This document shows, piece after piece, positions 1 to 6,506 of a stretch of 6,837 nucleotides of DNA (positions are counted from its first letter, which is position 1; each line of letters begins with the position of its first letter). Location of the stretch: contig DNXT01000120.1 in NCBI GenBank assembly GCA_003505795.1, forward strand, positions 1-6,837, written 5' to 3'. The notes beneath the pieces were generated by a model. The model worked only from the letters and a program-made list of their open reading frames with translations, was not told the DNA's origin and ran no database searches. A program made the position numbers and the translations under genes. The DNA comes from Lysobacteraceae bacterium. GTDB taxonomy: Bacteria; Pseudomonadota; Gammaproteobacteria; Xanthomonadales; Xanthomonadaceae.

Positions 1-122
1 GACTTGCCGGCGCCGTTGGGGCCCATGATGGCGTGCACCTGGCCCGGCTGCATTTCCAGCGACAGGCCCTTGAGGATTTCCTTGCCGGCGACGCTGGCGT
101 GGAGGTTTTGGATATTGAGCAT
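1..122 (-). CDS. sufC: SufC, Fe-S cluster assembly ATPase (5' part only)
   Basis: Only the N-terminal 40 codons are present; the gene runs off the left edge. SufC is the ABC-type ATPase that joins SufB and SufD in the cytosolic SufBC2D scaffold, which builds Fe-S clusters. The start MLNIQNLHASVAGKEILKGL is the usual SufC N-terminus (E. coli SufC begins MLSIKDLHVSV), and a Walker A motif GPNGAGK is visible at residues 34-40, cut just before its Ser/Thr. The ATG at 122-120 is chosen by this family match. It directly abuts a heptamer repeat, so the bases upstream (CCCGAATCCC) hold no Shine-Dalgarno sequence. The sufC frame stays open upstream through the whole 119-bp gap and past the sufB stop, with an in-frame TTG at 224-222, but family alignment argues against a longer protein. 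It lies downstream of sufB on the same strand and is presumably in the same operon. Confidence 0.95.
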   Translation of the reverse strand, partial: MLNIQNLHASVAGKEILKGLSLEMQPGQVHAIMGPNGAGK

Positions 123-235
123 GGGATTCGGGATTCGGGATTCGGGATTGGGGATTCGTGAAAGCGAGGGCGGACGGGATGCGGGGGGGGGGGCGGGCCG
201 CTGTCGCGAATCCCGAATCTCCAATCCCGAATCCC
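123..235. repeat. GGGATTC heptamer repeat forming a large inverted repeat between sufB and sufC
   Basis: On the plus strand, 123-157 is five tandem heptamers with exact 7-base period (GGGATTC three times, GGGATTG, GGGATTC). The opposite arm, 207-235, carries the reverse complement with small changes. Bases 137-158 and 214-235 pair at 21 of 22 positions, leaving a loop of about 55 bases (159-213). The loop contains an 11-base G run at 183-193. The left arm has GGG tracts every seven bases, which meets the usual four-tract rule for a potential G-quadruplex in the plus strand; in the suf transcript the right arm is the G-rich one. Repeats of this type are common between genes in Xanthomonas and relatives (recalled, not checked). 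It could act as an intercistronic hairpin that stabilises or separates the sufB and sufC messages, or be a passive dispersed element. Confidence 0.85.
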
Positions 236-241
236 GGCTTC

Positions 242-1699
<1,458 letters not shown>

Positions 1700-1715
1700 A
1701 GGGCTGCCTACAGGT

Positions 1716-2171
1716 TCAGGTGGTCGCGACGCGGACGGCGATGCGCCGCCGGTCGTCGCCGGAGTGGGTGAGGGGGTGGAGCATCTGCGCCAGGGTCACG
1801 CCGCGCAGCGCTTCGGCCACCACGTCGTTGATCAGGCGCCAGTTGGAGCGAACGCCGCACTGGTGGGCGATGCCGCACTGGCCGTGGTCCTGGCTGCATT
1901 CGGTGATCGCCAGCGGGCCTTCCATCGCCTCGACGATCTCGATCAGGGTGATGTCCGAGGCCGGGCGCGCCAGCCGGTAGCCGCCGTGCACCCCGCGCAG
2001 GCCTTCGACCAGGCCGGCCTGGGCCAGCGGCTTGAGCAGCTTGCTGACCGTCGGCGACTCCAGTCCGGCCTGCTCGGCCAGCTCGCTGGCGCTGAGCACT
2101 TCGCCGCGGCGCGCAGCCAGCACGGTCAGCACGACCGTGGCGTAATCGGTGAGTTTGGTGACACGCAGCAT
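1716..2171 (-). CDS. Rrf2-family transcriptional regulator of the SUF operon
   Basis: 151 residues. The N-terminus LTDYATVVL, a winged helix-turn-helix (LSASELAEQAGLESPTVSKLL, about 26-46) and the wing GVHGGYRLARP (60-70) are typical of the Rrf2/IscR family. Three cysteines follow at C92, C99 and C105, with H103 between the last two, where IscR binds its [2Fe-2S] cluster. Here the spacing is CX6CX5C against CX5CX5C in IscR. Position directly before sufB, 16 bases away and on the same strand, fits the SUF-associated Rrf2 regulator known from xanthomonads and other gammaproteobacteria; a cluster-sensing autoregulator is inferred. The ATG at 2171 is chosen because Rrf2 proteins begin just before the LTDYA segment; no strong Shine-Dalgarno sequence precedes it. 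The C-terminal tail from about 137 (SGDDRRRIAVRVATT) is less typical. It is not a SufR of the cyanobacterial type, so no symbol is given. Confidence 0.93.
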   Translation of the reverse strand: MLRVTKLTDYATVVLTVLAARRGEVLSASELAEQAGLESPTVSKLLKPLAQAGLVEGLRGVHGGYRLARPASDITLIEIVEAMEGPLAITECSQDHGQCGIAHQCGVRSNWRLINDVVAEALRGVTLAQMLHPLTHSGDDRRRIAVRVATT

Positions 2172-2198
2172 CGGGGCAGGCCGTAATGCGGTGGGGTT

Positions 2199-2225
2199 TA
2201 AAGCGGACCGAAATTGTACGCTTTA
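2199..2225. promoter_or_regulatory. Candidate operator: TAAAGCG-N13-CGCTTTA dyad over the suf -10 box
   Basis: Bases 2199-2205 (TAAAGCG) and 2219-2225 (CGCTTTA) are perfect inverted repeats with a 13-base spacer. The 27-bp element covers the -10 box (2213-2218) and the predicted transcription start near 2206. Its size suits a dimeric winged-helix repressor such as the Rrf2 protein encoded just downstream, since IscR sites are about 25 bp. The bases do not match the E. coli IscR type 1 or type 2 consensus as I recall them. Autoregulation is inferred from position and symmetry only. Confidence 0.4.
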
Positions 2226-2241
2226 TCGCCGCGCAGGCCAA
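2213..2241 (-). promoter_or_regulatory. Probable sigma70-type promoter of the regulator-sufBC operon
   Basis: Read on the minus strand, a TTGGCC -35 box (2241-2236) and a TACAAT -10 box (2218-2213) are separated by exactly 17 bases. Four of six -35 positions and five of six -10 positions match consensus. The predicted start near 2206 would give a leader of about 35 bases before the regulator ATG at 2171. It is the only good minus-strand match noticed in this gap. Confidence 0.5.
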
Positions 2242-2295
2242 CCCACCGTTCAGCGGCCGGCAGGCATCGCGTCCTGGGCGGACGGGTGCGCCGGG

Positions 2296-2325
2296 TTGGC
2301 GCATTGCGGCGTCGCACGCCACAAT
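2296..2325 (+). promoter_or_regulatory. Possible promoter of the SET-domain gene
   Basis: TTGGCG (2296-2301) and CACAAT (2320-2325) are 18 bases apart, each matching four of six consensus bases. The start of transcription would fall near 2332, giving a leader of about 20 bases. A GGAAG ribosome-binding sequence follows at 2344-2348, about four bases before the ATG at 2353. A perfect 6-bp dyad, TGCGCC-GGGTT-GGCGCA (2287-2303), overlaps the -35 box and might be an operator. The match is weak. Confidence 0.3.
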
Positions 2326-2352
2326 GACACCGCCCCCTCAACGGAAGCCTCC

Positions 2353-2817
2353 ATGTCGCGCAAGATCGTCGCCCGCAAGTCCCGCATCCACGGCAATGGC
2401 GTATTCGCCGTCGAAGCGCTCAAGAAGGGCGAGCGGATCATCGAATACAAGGGCCGCCGGCGCACCCACGCCGAGGTGGACCGGGAGGACGCCGGGGACG
2501 TCGAGAGCGGGCATACCTTCCTGTTCACGCTCAGCGAGGACTACGTGATCGATGCCAACTACGAGGGCAACGACGCGCGCTGGATCAACCACAGCTGCAG
2601 CCCCAACTGCGAGGCGGTGATCGAGGAGGACGAGGGCGATGCCCGCCGCAGCCGCGTGTTCATCGAGGCGATCCGCAACATCAGGCCGGGCGAGGAGCTG
2701 ACCTACAACTACGGCATCACCCTGGCCGAGCGGCACACCCCGCGGCTGAAGAAGGTCTGGGAGTGCCGCTGCGGCTCCCGCAACTGCACCGGCACCATGC
2801 TCCAGCCCAAGCGCTGA
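2353..2817 (+). CDS. SET-domain protein-lysine N-methyltransferase (bacterial, short form)
   Basis: 154 residues that are almost nothing but a SET plus post-SET domain. Visible motifs: the SAM-binding HGNGVFA loop (13-19); the GNDARWINHSCSPNCEA block (72-88), with the NHSC core at N79-C82; the GEELTYNYG motif (114-121), carrying the expected catalytic-site tyrosines Y118 and Y120 and Asn at 119 where Asp is common; and a post-SET CxCxxxxC (C138, C140, C145), which with C82 would bind one zinc. This complete set argues for an active SAM-dependent lysine methyltransferase; the substrate is unknown. Family members in free-living bacteria may modify nucleoid-associated, ribosomal or other proteins. 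There is no signal peptide or nuclear-targeting tail evident. The ATG at 2353 follows a GGAAG sequence and places the SET fold at the N-terminus; the upstream in-frame extension is promoter DNA. It diverges from the suf operon. Confidence 0.93.
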   Translation: MSRKIVARKSRIHGNGVFAVEALKKGERIIEYKGRRRTHAEVDREDAGDVESGHTFLFTLSEDYVIDANYEGNDARWINHSCSPNCEAVIEEDEGDARRSRVFIEAIRNIRPGEELTYNYGITLAERHTPRLKKVWECRCGSRNCTGTMLQPKR

Positions 2818-2835
2818 GCACAGCCCCCGTCATCG

Positions 2836-2934
2836 GTCGGATGCACGGGACCGGCAAAAGGTTGCAATGACTGAAGGCAGTCGGAGACGGCTGCCTTCCT
2901 CGTTACGGTGCGCATCCGACGGGCACGCAGCCCG
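2836..2934 (+). promoter_or_regulatory. Nested inverted repeats: possible structured leader of the downstream gene or terminator of the SET gene
   Basis: Three elements are visible. Outer arms GTCGGATGC (2836-2844) and GCATCCGAC (2912-2920) pair perfectly over 9 bp and can gain two more pairs (A2845-T2909, C2846-G2908) past a two-base bulge. Inside them, GAAGGCAG (2873-2880) and CTGCCTTC (2891-2898) form an 8-bp stem that extends through U-G, C-G and G-C to 11 pairs closed by a GAGA (GNRA) tetraloop at 2884-2887. Just outside, CGGGC (2920-2924) and GCCCG (2930-2934) form a 5-bp hairpin that competes with the outer stem for one base. The ribosome-binding AAGGA (2938-2942) follows directly. No U run follows the inner hairpin, so it is a poor classical terminator. 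I recognise no known riboswitch class. Confidence 0.35.
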
Positions 2935-2950
2935 ATGAAGGAAACCTCGC

Positions 2951-5176
2951 ATGCGCATCCTTTCGCCGATCCTGCTGCTGGCCGCGCTGTCGGCCCCGGC
3001 CGCGGCCGTGGAGATCGACGGCCGTATCGACCCGGAGGAGTGGCGCGATGCCCGCCACATCGACGACTTCCGCCAGGTCCAGCCGCTGAGCCGGGCGCCG
3101 GCCTCGCAGCCGACCGAGGCCTGGATCATGGCCACCCCCGAGGGCCTGGCGGTCGCGTTCCGCAACGTGCAGCCGGCCACCGTGCCGCGCACCCGCCAGC
3201 GCGTGCAGCGCGATTTCGAGGACCAGGTCGACCGGGTCAACCTGATGGTCGCGTTCGACGAGGGCGGCGGCGTCGGCTACTGCTTCACCGTCGCCTCCAC
3301 CGGCGGCGTGGCCGACGCGGTGATCACCAACGAATCCAGCTTCAACGACGACTGGGACGGCAACTGGCGCCACGCGGTCAGCGAGGACGACCAGTCGTGG
3401 AGCGTGGAGATGCTGATTCCCTGGCACATCGCGCCGATGCAGCGGGCCCAGGGCGAGCGCCGGGCGCTGCGCGTCTACCTGGACCGGGTGATCGGCTCGA
3501 CCGGCGAGCGCTCGGCGTGGCCGGCGGCCAGCTTCGAGCTGCCGCGGTTCCTGTCCAACTTCACCCGCATCGAGGTGCCGGCGTACAGCCAGGCGCTGCT
3601 GGCGGTCACGCCGTACGTGTCCGGCCTCTACGACAACGTGCGCCACGAGCGCGACCTCAACGGGGGCGTGGACCTGTTCTGGAAGCCGAACGGGCAGTTC
3701 CAGCTCTCGGCCACGGTCAACCCGGATTTCGGCCAGGTGGAGAGCGACGACCTGGTGGTCAACTTCAGCGCGACCGAGACCTTCGTCAGCGACAAGCGGC
3801 CGTTCTTCACCGAGAACCAGGGCCTGTTTGAGTATTCCACGCCCTCGGACTTCAGTCAGCTGCTCTACACCCGCCGCATCGGCGCACCGGCCGACGACGG
3901 CAGCGGGGCCGGCGACATCGCCGCGGCGCTCAAGCTCAACGGCAGCCTCGGCAGCACCCAGTACGGCCTGTTCGCGGCCGAGGAGGACGGCGCGGCGGGG
4001 CGCTCGTTCCGCGCGCTGCGGCTGGTGCACGACTTCAGCACCCAGAATCTGGGGCTGATGATGACCCAGACCGAGCGGCCCTGGCTGGACCGCGAGGCGA
4101 CCGTGCTGGGCGTGGACCACAACTGGCGCCCCGATCCGCGCTGGAACGTGCGCACCCGCCTGTTCGGCAGCCGCATCGAGGAGAACGGCGAGCGCGTCGA
4201 CGACAGCGGCGCCACCGTATGGGCCGACTACGAGATGGACCACGGCTGGCGCCAGCAATGGATCGGCATGCATTTCGGCAACGACCTGCAGATCAACGAC
4301 GCCGGCTACCTGTCGCGCAACAGCACCAACTACCTGCACTGGGAGGTGCGCAAGCGCTTCGCCGAGCAGCCGGCCGTTTCGGCCTATTCCTCGAAGGAAT
4401 GGCGCTGGCGCGCCACGCTCAACCGCAACGACCACGGCGAGCGCCTCGGCGACCAGTTCCGGATGTCGCGGGAGGGCAATCTGCGCGACGGCAGCTACGA
4501 GTACGGCCAGCTGATCGTGCGCTCGGCGGGCGTGGACGACCTGCTGACCCGCGGCAACGGCTCGGTGCGGCTGCCGCCGCGCTGGTCGAGCTATTACGAG
4601 TTCCAGCGGCCGCGCAAGGGGCGCTGGGCGCACCAGTTCACCGGCGAACTGCTGACCGGCGGCCTGGCCGGCAACGACAGGCTCGGCTACTCGCTGGAAT
4701 ACCTGGCGACCTATTTCGTCAACGATGGCTTCAGCGTCTACGGCGGGCTCTACGCCGACCGCATCCCGGACTGGCTGGTCTGGCAGCACGACAACCTGAT
4801 CGGCAGCTTCGTCGGGCGCGAGTGGCACCTGAAGGCGGGCCTGGACTGGACTATCAGCAGCCGCCAGGAACTGCGCGTCAAGCTGCAGTCGCTGGCGATC
4901 GACGCACGCAACCGCGCCGCCTGGCGGGTGGCGCCGAACGGCGGCGCTGGCGCCAGCGACGAGCCGGTCGAGGACTTCAGTGTCAGCACGCTCGGCTTCC
5001 AGATCCGCTACCGCTACGAGCTCGCGCCGCTGTCCTACCTCTACGTGGTGTACGGGCGCGGCGGCTACGGCGAATCCGACCGTTCCGACGACGCCGGCGG
5101 ACTGATCAAGGACAGCTTCGGCCTGCGCGACGACGAGCAACTGCTGGTCAAGTTCAGCTATCGCTTCGAACTGTGA
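2951..5176 (+). CDS. DUF5916 protein: exported, CBM9-like domain plus predicted outer-membrane beta-barrel
   Basis: 741 residues. A signal peptide (MRILSPILLLAALSAPAAA, 1-19) leads into a CBM9-like beta-sandwich starting VEIDGRIDPEEW (20-31) and continuing to about residue 220. The DUF5916 signature follows: NPDFGQVESDDLVVNFSATETF (257-278) and KRPFFTEN (282-289). The rest alternates polar and hydrophobic residues rich in aromatics, and the protein ends LLVKFSYRFEL, the kind of C-terminal strand read by the Bam machinery. An outer-membrane barrel with a periplasmic or surface sugar-binding-like domain is therefore inferred. Family function is not established; binding or passage of a glycan or peptide is a guess. 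No TonB-box or plug domain was seen, so it is not a standard TonB receptor. A good AAGGA ribosome-binding site lies eight bases before the ATG. The long antisense open frame across it is a high-GC artefact. No sugar-utilisation genes are adjacent. Confidence 0.88.
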   Translation: MRILSPILLLAALSAPAAAVEIDGRIDPEEWRDARHIDDFRQVQPLSRAPASQPTEAWIMATPEGLAVAFRNVQPATVPRTRQRVQRDFEDQVDRVNLMVAFDEGGGVGYCFTVASTGGVADAVITNESSFNDDWDGNWRHAVSEDDQSWSVEMLIPWHIAPMQRAQGERRALRVYLDRVIGSTGERSAWPAASFELPRFLSNFTRIEVPAYSQALLAVTPYVSGLYDNVRHERDLNGGVDLFWKPNGQFQLSATVNPDFGQVESDDLVVNFSATETFVSDKRPFFTENQGLFEYSTPSDFSQLLYTRRIGAPADDGSGAGDIAAALKLNGSLGSTQYGLFAAEEDGAAGRSFRALRLVHDFSTQNLGLMMTQTERPWLDREATVLGVDHNWRPDPRWNVRTRLFGSRIEENGERVDDSGATVWADYEMDHGWRQQWIGMHFGNDLQINDAGYLSRNSTNYLHWEVRKRFAEQPAVSAYSSKEWRWRATLNRNDHGERLGDQFRMSREGNLRDGSYEYGQLIVRSAGVDDLLTRGNGSVRLPPRWSSYYEFQRPRKGRWAHQFTGELLTGGLAGNDRLGYSLEYLATYFVNDGFSVYGGLYADRIPDWLVWQHDNLIGSFVGREWHLKAGLDWTISSRQELRVKLQSLAIDARNRAAWRVAPNGGAGASDEPVEDFSVSTLGFQIRYRYELAPLSYLYVVYGRGGYGESDRSDDAGGLIKDSFGLRDDEQLLVKFSYRFEL

Positions 5177-5262
5177 GGGTGAATGCGGCGCACACATCGG
5201 TTCACGGCTCGGCAACGCCGCCGCGCCTAGCGTGGCCGTCACCTCATCATCGGAGCAGAGAC

Positions 5263-5805
5263 ATGGCGCATTCGCTTTCCGGAAAGCACGTCGCGGTGCT
5301 GGCGACCAACGGTTTCGAACAGTCCGAGCTGCAGGAGCCCAAGCGCCTGCTGGAGTCGTGGGGTGCGCAGGTGGACGTGATATCGCCGGCCGAGGGCGAC
5401 AGCATCCGCGGCTGGAAGCACGCCGACTGGGGCGACAGCGTACCGGTCGACAAGCGCCTCAAGGGCGCCGACGCATCGGCCTACGACGCGCTGGTGCTGC
5501 CGGGCGGGGTGATCAACCCCGATGCGCTGCGCACCGATGCCGACGCGATCGGCTTCATCCGCGCCTTCGCCGCGGCGGACAAGCCGGTGGCGGCGATCTG
5601 CCACGGCCCGTGGCTGCTGGCCGAGAGCGATCTGGTCCGCGATCGCGAGGTCACCTCGTGGCCGTCGGTGAAGACCGACCTGGCCAACGCCGGCGGGCGC
5701 TGGAAGGATGCCGAGGTGGTGGTGGACGGCAACCTGATCACCAGCCGCAAGCCGGACGACATTCCCGCGTTCGCCGACGCGGTGGCCAAGGCGCTGGCGC
5801 ACTGA
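5263..5805 (+). CDS. DJ-1/PfpI-family protein (type 1 glutamine amidotransferase-like, YhbO-like)
   Basis: 180 residues, typical for the PfpI/YhbO branch. The fold starts with KHVAVLATNGFEQSEL, where E19 matches the conserved active-site glutamate, passes the ALVLPGGVINPDALR segment (76-90), and contains the nucleophile elbow AICHGPWLL with C113 and H114. The family includes stress-induced cytosolic proteins reported as intracellular proteases or as protein/nucleotide deglycases acting on glyoxal and methylglyoxal adducts; the deglycase activity is disputed, so no reaction is assigned. No signal peptide is present. The start at 5263 is supported by GGAG at 5252-5255, seven bases upstream. It follows the DUF5916 gene by 86 bases on the same strand, without a clear terminator between, so read-through is possible but a functional link is doubtful. 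Confidence 0.93.
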   Translation: MAHSLSGKHVAVLATNGFEQSELQEPKRLLESWGAQVDVISPAEGDSIRGWKHADWGDSVPVDKRLKGADASAYDALVLPGGVINPDALRTDADAIGFIRAFAAADKPVAAICHGPWLLAESDLVRDREVTSWPSVKTDLANAGGRWKDAEVVVDGNLITSRKPDDIPAFADAVAKALAH

Positions 5806-5808
5806 GAC

Positions 5809-5830
5809 GCCACCGCGCCAGCGCGGCGGC
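5809..5830. terminator. GC-rich hairpin between convergent gene ends, possible bidirectional terminator
   Basis: CCGCG (5813-5817) and CGCGG (5822-5826) form a stem with a CCAG loop. Beyond an A-C mismatch it extends by GCC (5809-5811) pairing with GGC (5828-5830). It lies in the 36-base gap between the stops of the PfpI-like gene (5805) and the DUF1439 gene (5842). Neither strand has a T run after it, so intrinsic termination is uncertain. Confidence 0.35.
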
Positions 5831-5841
5831 CGGCGCGTGCC

Positions 5842-6447
5842 TCACTCGCCGGTCAGCGCGCCGGCCGGGACCAGCTTCTCGATGTCCTGGTTGAAATTGA
5901 CCACCAGCCGGCCGTTCTCCACGGCGGCCGAGTCCACCTGCACCTGGCCCATCAGGCCGGCGATGGCCGGGTCGATCCGGTAGACCGGCTGCTTCCTGGC
6001 GTAGTCGGCCAGCCACAGGTTGAGCAGCTCGCGCGTACTGGCATCGAGCTCGGCGCCGGCGCGGGCCGGGCGGAAGCCGTCGACGGTCGGCTGATCGAGG
6101 AAGAATCCCTGTTTGCCGGCGTCGTAGCGCAGCGCGCTGCTCAGCGACACGTTGCCGACCGGCGCCGGCGCGCCGCCGGCGGTGGCGAGCGCCAGATCGA
6201 AGGCCATGTCGAGCCGGTTGCCGGGCGGCAAGGTCAGCTGCGGGTTGCTCACCGTCAGTTCGATCAGGCCGCCCAGCGCGTCGTGGGTCTGCGGGAAGCC
6301 GCCGCTCAGGTACTGCTGCACGTCGGCGGCCTGCACGCTGAGCTGGCGTCCCTTGATCTGCGGGGCGGCATCGGCCGGCGCCAGCGGCGCCGCGAGCGCG
6401 GCGGCGAGGGCGGCGGACAGCAGGAAACGCTGGATGGACATGGGCAT
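5842..6447 (-). CDS. DUF1439 (YceB-like) exported protein
   Basis: 201 residues. A signal peptide spans about 1-28: Arg7, a hydrophobic run FLLSAALAAALAAPLA, and a probable signal peptidase I site at ADA/AP. The mature part resembles the DUF1439 family, whose known member is the E. coli lipoprotein YceB: an early KGRQLSVQAADVQQYLSGGFPQ segment, a middle LTVSNPQLTLPPGNRLDMAFDLAL strand pair, and a C-terminal block with QPVYRID and VVNFNQDIEKLVP. YceB is lipidated, but no cysteine is present here, so this would be a soluble periplasmic protein. Family function is unknown; a lipid- or hydrophobic-ligand-binding fold has been suggested for related proteins. The start could be Met1 (6447) or Met3 (6441); neither has a clear Shine-Dalgarno sequence. 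It lies 59 bases downstream of another minus-strand gene and is probably co-transcribed. Confidence 0.82.
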   Translation of the reverse strand: MPMSIQRFLLSAALAAALAAPLAPADAAPQIKGRQLSVQAADVQQYLSGGFPQTHDALGGLIELTVSNPQLTLPPGNRLDMAFDLALATAGGAPAPVGNVSLSSALRYDAGKQGFFLDQPTVDGFRPARAGAELDASTRELLNLWLADYARKQPVYRIDPAIAGLMGQVQVDSAAVENGRLVVNFNQDIEKLVPAGALTGE

Positions 6448-6506
6448 CGCGATGTCTGGGAGGTGCCGCTCAACATAGCCGGGCGTGGTGAACCGCGGAT
6501 GAGGCC

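Noticed and set aside
123..235. CRISPR array or insertion sequence
   Set aside because: Units are contiguous heptamers without spacers, and there is no transposase or target-site duplication; it is a small dispersed intergenic repeat.
2149..2352. N-terminal extension of the SET protein from an upstream ATG
   Set aside because: It would cross both divergent promoters and adds no recognisable domain; the SET fold begins right after the ATG at 2353.
2873..2898. Rho-independent terminator of the SET gene
   Set aside because: The stem is strong, but it is followed by CTCGTTACGG with no U run, so it is not called as a separate terminator.
2836..2934. c-di-GMP (GEMM-I) riboswitch
   Set aside because: The GNRA-capped arm and closing stem recall it, but the conserved GEMM core sequences are not present, so only an unassigned structured element is reported.
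5185..5221. GCGGCG/CGCCGC inverted repeat between the DUF5916 and PfpI-like genes
   Set aside because: Only 6 bp with a 25-base loop and no T run; expected by chance at this GC content.
2903..5242. Very long minus-strand open frame (779 codons) antisense to the DUF5916 gene
   Set aside because: Low-complexity Ala/Val/His/Arg composition, no signal or motif, and full overlap with a well-supported exported protein; a shadow frame.
4219..5805. Long plus-strand frame that would fuse an Arg-rich segment to the PfpI-like protein
   Set aside because: The upstream part is a frame-shifted shadow of the DUF5916 gene. The family start at 5263 has its own ribosome-binding site.
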